The notes: generated by a model not told the origin, from the sequence alone. 64,000 bases of DNA from Rossellomorea sp. BNER (GCA_024213275.1 JANAVG010000013.1:81545-145544); one strand, 5' to 3'; counted from the first letter of the stretch, positions 52,191 through 62,400 are shown. Translations and numbers: made by a program.

Positions 52191-52600
52191 CAATCAGGAG
52201 CGGAAGTAAACGGTTTGAACTTGCAGTAGATGAATTTGAAAAACGAGTAATTAAAGAAATCAAAAGGATCGTCAAAGAAACGGCTGAAATGATTGTGACA
52301 AATGCCAAAGCATTGGCCCCAGTTGATGATGGTAGTTTAAGAGATTCAATTGACGTAGTGTACACAAAAGGTGGTCTAACGGCCATTATCAGTGTAGGCG
52401 TTTCTTACGGAATTTATGTTGAATTCGGTACTGGGATCTATGCAATTAAAGGAAATGGACGCAAGGATCCTTGGGTATACTTTAGCAAGAAGTTGAACAG
52501 GTGGGTTTATACAAGAGGGATGACAGCCCAACCTTTCTTTTTCCCTGCTTTGGACATTGCTGAAAAGCATTGGAGAAGCGAGTTAAAAAAATTGGGGTGA
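52187..52600 (+). CDS. HK97 gp10-family tail component (YqbI-like)
   Basis: A 137-aa protein: ALAPVDDGSLRDSIDV, GISYG-like VGVSYGIYVEFGTGIYA, GMTAQPFFFPALD. This is the gp10 signature. ATG 52187 overlaps the upstream stop. Confidence 0.87.
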   Translation: MTIRSGSKRFELAVDEFEKRVIKEIKRIVKETAEMIVTNAKALAPVDDGSLRDSIDVVYTKGGLTAIISVGVSYGIYVEFGTGIYAIKGNGRKDPWVYFSKKLNRWVYTRGMTAQPFFFPALDIAEKHWRSELKKLG

Positions 52601-52604
52601 TAGA

Positions 52605-53045
52605 ATGATTGAAACATCCCTATGGTCATTACAACAAGCGATAGTCAAACGTCTTAGCGAGGATATCGCTCTGAATGAAGTTGTAAATGGTGTATACGAT
52701 GAGGTTCCAACCGAAAGGAATGAAGCAGGAGAATTAATCCCCGTCAAGTTCCCTTATGTAACAGTTGGCGAACCAACGACCACTCCTTTTGAAACAAAAA
52801 CAAGTTTCGGAGAGGACGTTGCAATAGTATTAGATTGTTGGAGCCAGTATAAAGGCAAAAAAGAAGTTTACGATATTCTCAATTTAATGCTCAAAGCAAT
52901 AGCAAAGTCACCCTTGGAATTAGAGGGTGATTTTTCTTTGAACGAAGTTAAGCTTCACCAAATGACTGTGATTAGGGATATAGACAATATTACTAGACAT
53001 GGAATCATGAGATGGAAATTTAATATTAACAATGGAAAGGGATGA
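52605..53045 (+). CDS. Tail completion/terminator protein (YqbJ-like)
   Basis: A 146-aa protein (FPYVTVGEPTTTPFETKTSF, VLDCWSQYKGKKEVYDILN) in the place of the tail terminator. The ribosome binding site is GGGTGATAG. Confidence 0.78.
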   Translation: MIETSLWSLQQAIVKRLSEDIALNEVVNGVYDEVPTERNEAGELIPVKFPYVTVGEPTTTPFETKTSFGEDVAIVLDCWSQYKGKKEVYDILNLMLKAIAKSPLELEGDFSLNEVKLHQMTVIRDIDNITRHGIMRWKFNINNGKG

Positions 53046-53050
53046 ACTAA

Positions 53051-53560
53051 ATGGCCCCCAAAAAAGGTAAGCGAATTATTTATCTTGTACAAGCGATTAA
53101 TGCCACGATTGGGTCTGATGCCTTAGTACCTGGTTACCAAACAGAAGGAACATGGGGAAGAGAAAAAGAAATTGCTTCTGAACAAACAAAATCTGGTCGC
53201 GTTGTTGCTGGTGGAGGAAAAGAAGAAAGTATTGAATTATCGCTTTTTGCTGCTGAAGGAGATCCAGGACAAGATGCCATTGATGAAGCGTTTGACGAAG
53301 ATCTGGATATCAAGATATGGCGTGTTGATTTAGATTTAAATGCTAATGGTAAACATAATGCACGATTTGGTTACGGGGTCATTGAAAGCTTAGAAATGAC
53401 TGAACCCACTGATGGATTTGTAGAAATGAATACAACGATACAAATTCAAGACGTTATGAAGAAAGGTGAAATTGAACCGTTACCACCTGAAGTAATTGAA
53501 GCTGCAAAGTACGACTTTGAAACACCTGGTCAAACAGGAGAGCCAGCACCAACAGTTTAA
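53051..53560 (+). CDS. Major tail protein (TP901-1 type)
   Basis: A 169-aa tail-tube protein. RIIYLVQAINATIGSDA at the start and IELSLFAAEGDPGQDAIDEA, then KIWRVDL, match the TP901-1 family. A strong terminator follows, as usual after a highly expressed structural gene. Confidence 0.88.
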   Translation: MAPKKGKRIIYLVQAINATIGSDALVPGYQTEGTWGREKEIASEQTKSGRVVAGGGKEESIELSLFAAEGDPGQDAIDEAFDEDLDIKIWRVDLDLNANGKHNARFGYGVIESLEMTEPTDGFVEMNTTIQIQDVMKKGEIEPLPPEVIEAAKYDFETPGQTGEPAPTV

Positions 53561-53574
53561 AATAGTTAAAAGCT

Positions 53575-53607
53575 AAAAGACACTCCACTGGGGGTGTCTT
53601 TCTATTT
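53575..53607 (+). terminator. Terminator after the major tail gene
   Basis: AAAGACACTCC / GGGTGTCTTT stem followed by a short T-rich stretch. Confidence 0.75.
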
Positions 53608-53622
53608 TAAGGAGGTACCATT

Positions 53623-54108
53623 ATGACAAATTTAACAATTAATAATAAGCAGTATGAAGCAAAAGCAAATTTTAAATTTGAGAAATTAGCGGATAAGAAA
53701 TATAAAGATGAAAGTCAAGAATTATCAGGGTTAGAGAAAATCTATCAAGATTTAATGTCCTATAAATCTAGTGCTTTAGTGGCATTCTGGGATTGTGCGA
53801 CTGCTCATTATAAGAAGGAGCAGCCAAGTGTAGATGACATTGAAGAAGCACTAACAAAATTAATCGAAGAGGATCCGGAAAATCTTGATCAATTGTTTAA
53901 AGAAGCCTTTCAAACGGTGGATAATTCGGGTTTTTTCAGGCTACAACTGAAAGAATTCTGGAACAATCTCGACTTGATCGACAAAATGGCCACCGACGAA
54001 ATAGAGAAAGAACAAGCTCAGCTAGGGAAAGAAATGTTCCTAGAGAAAAGGCGAAAGCTGAATCCATCGATTACTACCGAATCTTTACCGAATCAGCAAG
54101 ATTCTTAA
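53623..54108 (+). CDS. Tail assembly chaperone (gpG-like)
   Basis: A 161-aa helical, acidic protein starting MTNLTINNKQYEAKANFKF. It is placed between major tail protein and tape measure, the fixed place of the first tail chaperone. Near its end the -1 frame is open and continues into the next gene, so a fused longer form is expected. Confidence 0.82.
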   Translation: MTNLTINNKQYEAKANFKFEKLADKKYKDESQELSGLEKIYQDLMSYKSSALVAFWDCATAHYKKEQPSVDDIEEALTKLIEEDPENLDQLFKEAFQTVDNSGFFRLQLKEFWNNLDLIDKMATDEIEKEQAQLGKEMFLEKRRKLNPSITTESLPNQQDS

Positions 54109-54131
54109 AGGTATACGATACAGAACAAATA

Positions 54132-54416
54132 TTGTCATGGACTCCTAATGAGTATAATGCGTTCATTAAAGGAGCTCAACAACGTGAAGCAGATCAACTT
54201 GAAAAGTTAGCTATCAGTGCGGTGTTCAATGCAAAAGCAAACAACGAAAAACGAATGTCAGTAAGAAAGCTTTTCGATGCAGATAAAGCACATAAACGCA
54301 TTAATAGTCAAAGTGAAAATTGGAAGGAATCAAAAGAAACAGTGATCAGTTTAAAACAATACAATCGGATGAAGAAGGCCTTAAAAGGCTTTAAGCCTAC
54401 CTTTAATGCTTTATAG
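54132..54416 (+). CDS. Tail assembly chaperone extension (gpGT-like, by -1 frameshift)
   Basis: The 94-aa frame starts at a TTG with no ribosome binding site. The same frame is open upstream through the 3' end of the first chaperone gene (AESIDYYRIFTESARFLKVY, then DTEQILSWTPNEYNAF). This shows it is the C-terminal part of a frameshift product. The slip should occur before 54060; GAGAAAAGG at 54043 is a candidate but not a canonical heptamer. Confidence 0.75.
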   Translation: MSWTPNEYNAFIKGAQQREADQLEKLAISAVFNAKANNEKRMSVRKLFDADKAHKRINSQSENWKESKETVISLKQYNRMKKALKGFKPTFNAL

Positions 54417-54431
54417 AAAGGAGGTGGGACC

Positions 54432-56915
54432 GTGGAAGAGCGTTTAGATGCCCAGGTGGGGGCTAAGATTTCAGAATTCCGAAAGAAAATGGCTGAAGTA
54501 AAGAGAACAGCAAGAAAAATGCCGAAAAAGATAGTAGTTAATGTTGAGGCGCGAATTAAAAAGTTCCAAAAGAAGATTGATCGTATAGCCAGCTCTATAA
54601 ATTCTATGAATACCTTAATGAGTAATTTCAGACAAGGATCACTTATAACGATATCCCCAACCCTTGTTCCACTATTGGCAACCATTATAGGGTTACTCGG
54701 AACTCTTGGTCCAATGATTGGGACCATTGGTGGTTCTGCATTTGCTCTTGCTACTGCGTTTGGCTTTGCTGGAACTGCAGCGGTAGCTTTTGGTGCAGCG
54801 GCTATCCCTACTATCTCCAAGTTATTTGACGAGACTAATAAACTCACAAAGGCACAAAAAGCAGCCAAAGGAGAGTATAACAAATTTAAATCCACCTGGC
54901 AGGGGATTGTTAAAGATTTAGAAAAGCCAGTACTACAAGCATTCTCTAAATCTATGCAGATTGCTAATAAGACTCTCAAAATGGCACGGCCACTGTTTGA
55001 TAGTGCTGCTAAAGCGGTTAACAACCTATTAAATTCACTAGATCAGTCCTTAGATTCTTCTCTAGTAAAAGAGTTTTTTAGTTTTATGAACAAACAAGCA
55101 GGTCCTATGTTAGAAACCCTAGGGAAAGCTGGAGGTAACTTTATAAAAGGATTCATGAGCATGATGACTGCTTTTGGTCCTCTTGCGTCTGAAACAGCCC
55201 AAGGGTTCCTAAATATGTCTAAAGGGTTTTCTGAATGGGCAGCGGGGCTTTCAAAAAGTGAGAAGTTTCAATCCTTTGTGAACTATATTAGGGAGAATAT
55301 GCCGAAGATTAAATCCATTTTTCGGGATGCTTTAGCAGGGATCACTTACTTCTTTTCAGCCTTTGGTCCTTTATGCTCTGACATGATGACAGGGTTACAA
55401 GGTTTGATGGCTAAATTTAAAGAATGGTCTAAATCTCTTAAAGAAGATCAATCCTTCCAGAAGTTTATTCAATATATTCGAGATAACGCTCCAAAGGTCA
55501 TCTCTTTAATAGGGAATCTGTCAACTTTTATTGCGAATATGGGAGCTGCACTAGCTCCATTAGGTTCAAAACTATTAGATATCGTTAATAAATTCATTTC
55601 ATGGACCAATAAGATGATGGAAGCACATCCGATTTTCGGGCAAGTTGTGGCAGTACTCGTAGTCATTACAGGAGCGCTTATTGCACTTGCACCAAATATC
55701 ATTGCGGTTGCCACATTATTTGGTGGTTTAGGATCAAAGGTTTTGGCGGGTACCACGATGGCCAGGAATGCTTTCGCATTATTTAAGAATGAAAAAATCA
55801 TCGGTTTAAAGATGATCGGTACATCCTTAAAGACTTTTGGTACCACTTTAATGACGAATCTATCAAAGGCTCGATTATGGGCAACCTTGATGATGACTCA
55901 AATGAGAAAGACGGCTACAACCTGGCTTGTTTCAATGGCAAAGATGGTTGCTAGCGCTGCCAAATCGGCAGTGAAGTTTGTGGTCCATGTGGCCAAGATG
56001 ATTGGAAGATGGGCGCTCTTAGGTGCCAAATCATTACTTCATGCTGCAAGGGTAGCGGCAGCATGGTTTATAGCATTGGGTCCTGTCGGATGGGTGATAG
56101 CGACTGTTATCGCTTTAGTTGCCCTCATTATCGCAAATTGGGACAAAGTGAAAAAATGGACGTCCAAAATCTGGAATTCTGTATGGAATTGGATAAAGGA
56201 GACCTGGAATAAGGCAAAATCATGGACGTCCAGTAAACTAGGGAATATTTTATCCATTGTTGTTAGCAAGTTTACTTCTATTGTGAGCTCTGTACGAAAT
56301 AAAATGACAGAGGTGTGGAATAAGGTAAAAAGCATCTGGGGGAAAACAAAATCCTTCCTTGAAGGAATTAACCTTTATAGCATTGGTAAAGACATCATTC
56401 GAGGATTAATTAACGGGGTAGGAGCGATGGCACGTTCCCTTGTGAACAAAGTCGGAAATGTAGTAGGAAATGCGATTGATAAAGCAAAAAGACTACTAGG
56501 CATCCACTCTCCATCAAGGGTGTTTATGCAAATTGGTAAATACACTGGAGAAGGTATGCAAATTGGAATGGGCAGAACGATTAGAGGAATCACTCAACAA
56601 TCTGCTGAAATGGCCAGAGCCTCTATATTTGAGCCTCAAGTGGCGCAATTTGATACTAGCGGGTTTGAAGGGGTTAGATATAGCTCTACGACTGCAATAG
56701 GAAAGAGCAAAGTAGAGAAGGTCAAATCATCCAGAAGTCGCAATTCAGGGGTAACAAATGGAGATCCTAACGTTGCACACGGATGTCCAGGTAAGGTGTC
56801 AGCTCGTCTTAATGTAGCTGGAAAGGAAGTGGATGGCTTAATGGAGTTCTTCACTGAAAAGCATGATGCAATGAAACGAGGCAATAATAGAATGATAAAG
56901 GCGCGATTCTCATGA
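54432..56915 (+). CDS. Tail tape measure protein
   Basis: An 827-aa protein with basic N-terminal helices, hydrophobic segments (about 75-130 and 390-425), a Trp-rich region (WTSKIWNSVWNWIKETWNKA) and the common GINLYSIGKDIIRGLINGV, then LLGIHSPSRVF near the C-terminus. It sets tail length; at roughly 1.5 angstrom per residue the tail would be about 120 nm. GTG start with AGGAGGTGG upstream. Confidence 0.93.
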   Translation: MEERLDAQVGAKISEFRKKMAEVKRTARKMPKKIVVNVEARIKKFQKKIDRIASSINSMNTLMSNFRQGSLITISPTLVPLLATIIGLLGTLGPMIGTIGGSAFALATAFGFAGTAAVAFGAAAIPTISKLFDETNKLTKAQKAAKGEYNKFKSTWQGIVKDLEKPVLQAFSKSMQIANKTLKMARPLFDSAAKAVNNLLNSLDQSLDSSLVKEFFSFMNKQAGPMLETLGKAGGNFIKGFMSMMTAFGPLASETAQGFLNMSKGFSEWAAGLSKSEKFQSFVNYIRENMPKIKSIFRDALAGITYFFSAFGPLCSDMMTGLQGLMAKFKEWSKSLKEDQSFQKFIQYIRDNAPKVISLIGNLSTFIANMGAALAPLGSKLLDIVNKFISWTNKMMEAHPIFGQVVAVLVVITGALIALAPNIIAVATLFGGLGSKVLAGTTMARNAFALFKNEKIIGLKMIGTSLKTFGTTLMTNLSKARLWATLMMTQMRKTATTWLVSMAKMVASAAKSAVKFVVHVAKMIGRWALLGAKSLLHAARVAAAWFIALGPVGWVIATVIALVALIIANWDKVKKWTSKIWNSVWNWIKETWNKAKSWTSSKLGNILSIVVSKFTSIVSSVRNKMTEVWNKVKSIWGKTKSFLEGINLYSIGKDIIRGLINGVGAMARSLVNKVGNVVGNAIDKAKRLLGIHSPSRVFMQIGKYTGEGMQIGMGRTIRGITQQSAEMARASIFEPQVAQFDTSGFEGVRYSSTTAIGKSKVEKVKSSRSRNSGVTNGDPNVAHGCPGKVSARLNVAGKEVDGLMEFFTEKHDAMKRGNNRMIKARFS

Positions 56916-57637
56916 GTTTCGAAATGATCTATAACGGAATCGTCCTCCCTATTGAAGTGCAAGAGGTGGGAGGGCGAGGCCCGTATACACAACAAGCAAT
57001 TAGGAAAGCAGTTCCAGGACGAAATGGAGCTTATTATATTAAAAAACGGATTCCAGAACGTCCTTTACCTGTGAAATATTTAATTAAATCGCAATCTGAA
57101 GAGGATCTCCGAATCAAAGTAGATGAATTATCGGCAATCCTAAATGTAGAGGGAGAAGTTCCAATTACTTTTACCGATGAAGTGGATAAAACCTATTTTG
57201 GAGTTCTCGATGGTGATCAAAATTGGGATGAGATAAAAAAACTAGGTAGAGGGGTTCTTCCTATTGTTCGTTTTGATCCCTATAAATATGGTTCAGAGAA
57301 GTTAATTACCGTCACATCAGGAACACCATTTGATGTGCTGGGAAACGTTGAGATTAATCCAATTATCAAAGTAACGTTTTCAGCTTCATCACCTGATATC
57401 AAGATTACTCACCAAGAAAGTGGGAAATATGTTCGAGTAAAATATAGCTTTTCAAATCTTGATATTTTAGAAATTGATTTAACAAGGCGAAAGTATAAGA
57501 TTAATGGCAATCTAAATATGATGGCTTACGATTTTAATAGTATCCCATTTAAATTGAAACCAGGTGTTAACCACTTAATCATTGAGTCTTTAGGAGTATC
57601 GAAAACAGAAATAACGTATAGACCTGGTTGGTCATAA
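56912..57637 (+). CDS. Distal tail protein (Dit)
   Basis: A 241-aa protein of the siphophage Dit family: PGRNGAYYIKKRIPERPLPV, LIKSQSEEDLRIKVDEL, PYKYGSEKLITV. It forms the hub ring at the tail tip. It overlaps the tape measure gene by 4 bp. Confidence 0.9.
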   Translation: MSFEMIYNGIVLPIEVQEVGGRGPYTQQAIRKAVPGRNGAYYIKKRIPERPLPVKYLIKSQSEEDLRIKVDELSAILNVEGEVPITFTDEVDKTYFGVLDGDQNWDEIKKLGRGVLPIVRFDPYKYGSEKLITVTSGTPFDVLGNVEINPIIKVTFSASSPDIKITHQESGKYVRVKYSFSNLDILEIDLTRRKYKINGNLNMMAYDFNSIPFKLKPGVNHLIIESLGVSKTEITYRPGWS

Positions 57638-57674
57638 AGAGCATCTGATTTTTGGTTCGGAGGGAGGTGCAAAC

Positions 57675-60600
57675 ATGTTTGAAATATCAGACTTACTAAT
57701 ATTCAATCCTGATGACATCCTGCTTGCAATTCTATCAAATGAAGCAGAAGGGGCATGCCCGTTTTGGGATGATGAGACGGAAGAGTTGCTTAATCATGGC
57801 CAAACTTTTCGATTCGTTGCTCCAGCATATCATGAAGATTCAAAATATCTAGTTGCTGAAAATCAAGTGGCCTTCAAACATATTGATGGGGATTGGCGTT
57901 TATTTGTAATCAAGGAGCCGGAGTATGTAGAAAGCGATGAAGGTCCACAAATCATTTGTGTTTGTGAGCCATTCATGAATGAATTGCACGATGAGCGATT
58001 AGAGGATATAAGACCGTATAATGTTATGGCTAAGAATGCTCTTACCAGAGCACTGGAGAAAACAAGAGTTTTAGTAGGACAAGTAGATGATCTCGGATAT
58101 AACAGTACGAACTTTTATTATATCTCTTCAGCTGAAGCTATCCCTAAGATAGTGGAAACTTGGGGCGGGGAATACAGAGATCGGGTTGAGTTCGTAGATA
58201 ATAAAATTTATCGATATATGGACCTTCTCGTTAGACGAGGACAGGATATAGGCAAGAGTTGGGAGATGGACAAGGACATCTTATCGATCAGAATGAAAGT
58301 TCAATCCTATCCTAAAACAGCCATGTATGGACGTGGAGCCAGTCTTGAAACCGAAAATGAAGGGCACACACGTAAAATTACAATTGCTTCAGTAGAATGG
58401 ATTGGTCCAGAAGATGGCGGAACGGATCCTGTTACCAAACCACTTGGTCAAGAATGGATGGGCGATCTCGAAGCACTACTATTATTTGGCCGTAAAAATA
58501 CGGATGGATCACGCCGTCATCGATTCGGCCAGTACGATAACGGGAATCAAAAGGATCCTGAAAAACTAGCGCATGAAACTTGGGAAGCTCTCCAACAACA
58601 AAAAGGGCAACTTTCAAGCTTTGATATGGATGTTGTTCTATTAGGTCAAAAATTAGGATATGAACATGAAAATATAAGACTTGGGGACACAACTTATGCG
58701 ATTAATCGAAACTTTGCTAATCCTATTGTAGTTGAAGAACGTATAATCGGGTTTAAATATTCTGTATCGGATCCTAATAACACTGCAACAGTAAAACTTG
58801 GCCAATACATCGATCTATTTAAAGACTCAAATCGTTTAGATCGAATCGAGGAAAACCTTAATGATAATCAAGGGTTAATAGACAAAGCAAATGAGCCAAT
58901 TAATGACATCGATTTCCCTGACATTACACCAGAAACTCCTACAGGGTTTGAAGCTAGGGGACTTTTTAAATCCATAATGCTTTCATGGGACTATAACCCA
59001 GCATCGTTTATTGCTTTTTATGAGGTGTATGGATCACAAGTAGCGAACTTTACTCCAGACGCATCTAATTTGTTATGGAGAGGGAGAGCTGGAGGATTTA
59101 ATTATAATGCTGATGTAGATCAACAATGGTATTTCAGAGTTAGAGCTGTTAATACGCATGGAACGGTTTCTTTATTTACAAACGAATTACAAGCCAACAC
59201 TCAAAAAATTGTCACGAATGATATGTTATTTGGGAGTATTACAGCAGATCTACTAGCAGATTTAGCGGTTCAAGCAGAACACCTCGCAGAGAACTCTGTT
59301 ACTGAATTTGCGGTTGGTAAGGCTGCCATTGGTTCAGTTGCCATTCAAAACGCAGCCATTCAAAATGTTCATTTAGGTAATGCAATTATTGATTTTGCCC
59401 AAATGAAAAAGGCAATCATTACAGATGAATTAATTGCCCCCAATGCAGCTATTGATTTTGCGAAGATTGCCAATGTTGAAATCACCAATGCAGAAATAAC
59501 AGGTAGATTACTAGCTAATCAGGTTGCTATCGGCCCTACATCATTCTTCGAGAATGGATATGATCCTACGAAAATTAAAATCGGAGGAACGAATCTTGCC
59601 CGAAACACAAACTATCTAAAAGGAACCCACGATTGGGATCGATGGGGATTGGATACTACCCTAAAAATATTTGAACCGTACAGTATGTTTACTACCTCTG
59701 GTCTAAGAGTTGGTATTGGTGTACCTGGAACAAATGCTTATGGGGTTGAAACGTCAGGATCCTTCTATATGGAGAAGAATAAAACCTATACAGTATCTTT
59801 CACATGGCAGTCTAACAGTAATACTGGATACAATGTGGATTATATCTACTTAAGGAAAACAGATGGAACCACTGTGAAAAAACTACCAAGTATTAATCTA
59901 GCAAATTGTCCAACAGTACTAGGTTTAACTTATGTGTGGTTGGTAGAGTTCCAGATGTCACATGACGTTGATGTGCCAGATGCTAGACTATTAATCGGTC
60001 AGTTTGGTACAGGTGCAGCGGATCAGGGGTTTATCCTTCGAAATGTAATGATTGAAGAAGGGACAAAGAGGACGGAATACTCTCCATCTCCATTAGACGT
60101 ACACGAAAACGTAAAGCTATGGCAATACGAAGATACAACGTATTTTGATGGGGGAAAAATTTACACGGATACCGTTACGGCAAACGCTATAAACGTTGCA
60201 GATCTTAGTGCAATTACGGCGAACATCTTAACCAAAGACGGAAACCCGATGATCAAGGCCCAAGGCTGGGAAATGTACTTCTACGATTCAAATGAGAATA
60301 ATCCAGGTTTTGTACCTGATACAATCGCCGGCACAATAAGTAGTTCATGGAAACTTAGTGATACGTCAAAAAGAGGATTGACAATCGTAAACTACTTAGA
60401 CTACTTCGCCATTGGTAGGAATACAGGGCCAGGTACCCACAAGGAATCATTCACGATAGACTACGCCAATAGGCATACTGAGTTGGATGGGTCTAATATT
60501 CCAGATGAATGGCAAGGCAGGTTATTATTAAAAGCTACTAGCGACGGGGGAACAGCTAACGGTCTTGTACCTGCTATACGGCTGGAGAATTACCACCGAG

Positions 60601-61157
60601 CTTCTGATAACACTTACTGGTCAAACTTGATGTTTTTTGCCGGACGCGACGACTCATTGCCGCATATCGATGGTCGACGTTATGGTCACGAATTTTGGCA
60701 ATATCTTGGTGATGGTGCCGGTGGTGCCAAACAATTGATGAAACTGGACACTGCCTCCGACGGTCGGTCTTATATGGGTGTATACACTGATTTCGCCTAT
60801 CTTCCGAGAACAAAGATTCAAGGAGATAACGGAGGTTCCTATTGGGCTATGGGTGCTGGGGTGGACTCCAGTCTGACTGTACATGGTTCCCACGACTGTT
60901 CAATCATAATCTGGATAGACGACATGGACATTAACCTACCCGCGGGTGAGACACTCACTTATAAGGATTACAATTTCAGTGGGGCTGAGAATATATTTAT
61001 GGTAATCGCGCAACCGTATAGTGTTAACTCTTATAATTTTGTGGCTCGTGTATATGGTCAGTCCAGCACGGGCTTCAGGATTTATTTGTGGCGTGCTGAT
61101 CCCCATACAGCAAGTCTTACGATTACTGTTCGTATGGCAATTTACTATGAGCCATAG
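57675..61157 (+). CDS. Tail-associated endopeptidase / receptor-binding protein
   Basis: An 1160-aa protein. About 1-395 is the prophage endopeptidase tail domain (DGDWRLFVIKEPEYVESDEG, VETWGGEYRDRVEF, AHETWEALQQQKGQLSSFDM). About 415-505 is a fibronectin type III-like domain (TPTGFEARGLFKSIMLSWDY). About 510-620 has repeats around AAIQNVHLGNAIIDFAQ. A carbohydrate-binding-like beta domain (GGTNLARNTNYLKG) and a distal C-terminal domain follow. The C-terminus should bind the cell surface. Confidence 0.88.
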   Translation: MFEISDLLIFNPDDILLAILSNEAEGACPFWDDETEELLNHGQTFRFVAPAYHEDSKYLVAENQVAFKHIDGDWRLFVIKEPEYVESDEGPQIICVCEPFMNELHDERLEDIRPYNVMAKNALTRALEKTRVLVGQVDDLGYNSTNFYYISSAEAIPKIVETWGGEYRDRVEFVDNKIYRYMDLLVRRGQDIGKSWEMDKDILSIRMKVQSYPKTAMYGRGASLETENEGHTRKITIASVEWIGPEDGGTDPVTKPLGQEWMGDLEALLLFGRKNTDGSRRHRFGQYDNGNQKDPEKLAHETWEALQQQKGQLSSFDMDVVLLGQKLGYEHENIRLGDTTYAINRNFANPIVVEERIIGFKYSVSDPNNTATVKLGQYIDLFKDSNRLDRIEENLNDNQGLIDKANEPINDIDFPDITPETPTGFEARGLFKSIMLSWDYNPASFIAFYEVYGSQVANFTPDASNLLWRGRAGGFNYNADVDQQWYFRVRAVNTHGTVSLFTNELQANTQKIVTNDMLFGSITADLLADLAVQAEHLAENSVTEFAVGKAAIGSVAIQNAAIQNVHLGNAIIDFAQMKKAIITDELIAPNAAIDFAKIANVEITNAEITGRLLANQVAIGPTSFFENGYDPTKIKIGGTNLARNTNYLKGTHDWDRWGLDTTLKIFEPYSMFTTSGLRVGIGVPGTNAYGVETSGSFYMEKNKTYTVSFTWQSNSNTGYNVDYIYLRKTDGTTVKKLPSINLANCPTVLGLTYVWLVEFQMSHDVDVPDARLLIGQFGTGAADQGFILRNVMIEEGTKRTEYSPSPLDVHENVKLWQYEDTTYFDGGKIYTDTVTANAINVADLSAITANILTKDGNPMIKAQGWEMYFYDSNENNPGFVPDTIAGTISSSWKLSDTSKRGLTIVNYLDYFAIGRNTGPGTHKESFTIDYANRHTELDGSNIPDEWQGRLLLKATSDGGTANGLVPAIRLENYHRASDNTYWSNLMFFAGRDDSLPHIDGRRYGHEFWQYLGDGAGGAKQLMKLDTASDGRSYMGVYTDFAYLPRTKIQGDNGGSYWAMGAGVDSSLTVHGSHDCSIIIWIDDMDINLPAGETLTYKDYNFSGAENIFMVIAQPYSVNSYNFVARVYGQSSTGFRIYLWRADPHTASLTITVRMAIYYEP

Positions 61158-61169
61158 GAGGTGTTATGA

Positions 61170-61568
61170 ATGATAGAAATTAAAAGGATTACCGGAAGGC
61201 GCTTTATGGGGGGGTTCGACCTAGAACACTCAAGTTCATCTATTAGAATTGGAGAAGGTTCATTGGATTCCTGCACTTTACCGCAAGTCGTGTTTGAACT
61301 AGTATATGATCCCCAAGTTAAGATAGTTTACGATTTATATATCGTGGAATCCTCGGAGGGCTACGAGTACCACCTACAAGCTACCTATTTAGATGGCGTA
61401 AATTTAGCGTTTTACGAGGGGGATAAGAGACTATTCCACCGATTCTTGTCCGTAACCACTCACCCCGATGGAAGCTACGCTGGGGATATAGTGTATATCG
61501 ATGAAAAAGAATCGGAGGTCGTTGAGAATGAAACTAATCCCCTTGGTGAAAGAGAAAAACCCTTCTGA
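61170..61568 (+). CDS. Tail-tip accessory protein of unknown function
   Basis: A 132-aa beta-rich protein (RITGRRFMGGFDLEHSSSSI, VFELVYDPQVKIVYDLYIVE) directly after the tail fibre gene. AGGAGGTG precedes the ATG. Not recognised. Confidence 0.7.
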   Translation: MIEIKRITGRRFMGGFDLEHSSSSIRIGEGSLDSCTLPQVVFELVYDPQVKIVYDLYIVESSEGYEYHLQATYLDGVNLAFYEGDKRLFHRFLSVTTHPDGSYAGDIVYIDEKESEVVENETNPLGEREKPF

Positions 61569-61674
61569 TGAAACTGAAAGTCCTGAAGAAAAAATTAAAG
61601 AGTTAGAAAATCGTGTTTCTGAATTAGAAGCAGCAATCCAAAGTAGTACAAGTGTAGAGGTGAATAAAGTATGA
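61528..61674 (+). CDS. Small coiled-coil protein (48 aa)
   Basis: ATG 61528 follows CGGAGG. The peptide contains EEKIKELENRVSELEAAIQ, a clear coiled coil. It overlaps the upstream gene by 41 bp and the next by 4 bp (ATGA). Confidence 0.7.
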   Translation: MKLIPLVKEKNPSDETESPEEKIKELENRVSELEAAIQSSTSVEVNKV

Positions 61675-61847
61675 GTAATAATCAACAGCCGAATCTATAT
61701 GAAATCATTGGTCAAATAACTGTAAAAAATAATTTACTAGCACAATCTGTTCACGAATTATCAAAAGAAAATGAAGACCTTAAAAAGAAGTTAGAGAATG
61801 AAATCAATAAGAATAAAAGCGATTCAGAACCCAAAGTAAATAATTAG
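61671..61847 (+). CDS. Small coiled-coil protein (58 aa)
   Basis: MSNNQQPNLYEIIGQITVKN at the start and LSKENEDLKKKLENEINKN near the end. Coupled to the upstream gene by ATGA overlap. Proteins of this kind occur before holins in Bacillus phages; function unknown. Confidence 0.65.
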   Translation: MSNNQQPNLYEIIGQITVKNNLLAQSVHELSKENEDLKKKLENEINKNKSDSEPKVNN

Positions 61848-61881
61848 GTTCTTTTTTTATGCCGTTAAAGGAGGTGAAAAC

Positions 61882-62400
61882 ATGAAGTTCTACGCAGGAA
61901 TCTTTAACCTATCAAATATGGGCACAGAGAAAAACATTTTTGCAGCTATTTTAAGCACACCCTTAGGTTATTTTTTAACTCTAACGTACGGGGGAGAATG
62001 GAATCTCCTATGTATGACTGCTCTAGTTGCTGCCACGGCATACGATTGGGTTTCGGGTATTCAGGCATCGAAAAAAGATGACACATATGCATCTGTATAT
62101 GGGTTGCAGGGTATGATTAGAACGCTGGTAGTATTATCATTGCCTGCATTCGCTAGCACCCTTGATCGCATTTTCACCCTACCAAACATTTTCTTTTTTC
62201 TGTTTTGGGGAGGAATAATGGTCCATACTCTTACATCATTTACAGCAAATTCAGTAAGGGCTGGATGGGACCGATGGATTCCAAACTGGGCAATAGAAGC
62301 AGTAGCTAGCGAGATTAATGCAAAGATTAACCGTTCAAAAGAAAGACTACCTTCTCCTGGAGCAAATCCAGAAGAGGAAGAAAATAAAAGGGCGAAATAA
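61882..62400 (+). CDS. Phage holin (phi29/TcdE-like family)
   Basis: A 172-aa holin with three to four membrane segments (IFAAILSTPLGYFLTLTYGG, LCMTALVAATAYDWVSGI, FFFLFWGGIMVHTLTSFTA) and a charged C-terminus. AAAGGAGGTG precedes the ATG. It should form the lesions that free the endolysin. Confidence 0.85.
   Translation: MKFYAGIFNLSNMGTEKNIFAAILSTPLGYFLTLTYGGEWNLLCMTALVAATAYDWVSGIQASKKDDTYASVYGLQGMIRTLVVLSLPAFASTLDRIFTLPNIFFFLFWGGIMVHTLTSFTANSVRAGWDRWIPNWAIEAVASEINAKINRSKERLPSPGANPEEEENKRAK

Noticed and set aside
54308..55024. 238-aa minus-strand frame in the tape measure gene
   Set aside because: Antisense shadow of a clear tape measure protein; no ribosome binding site or plausible domains.
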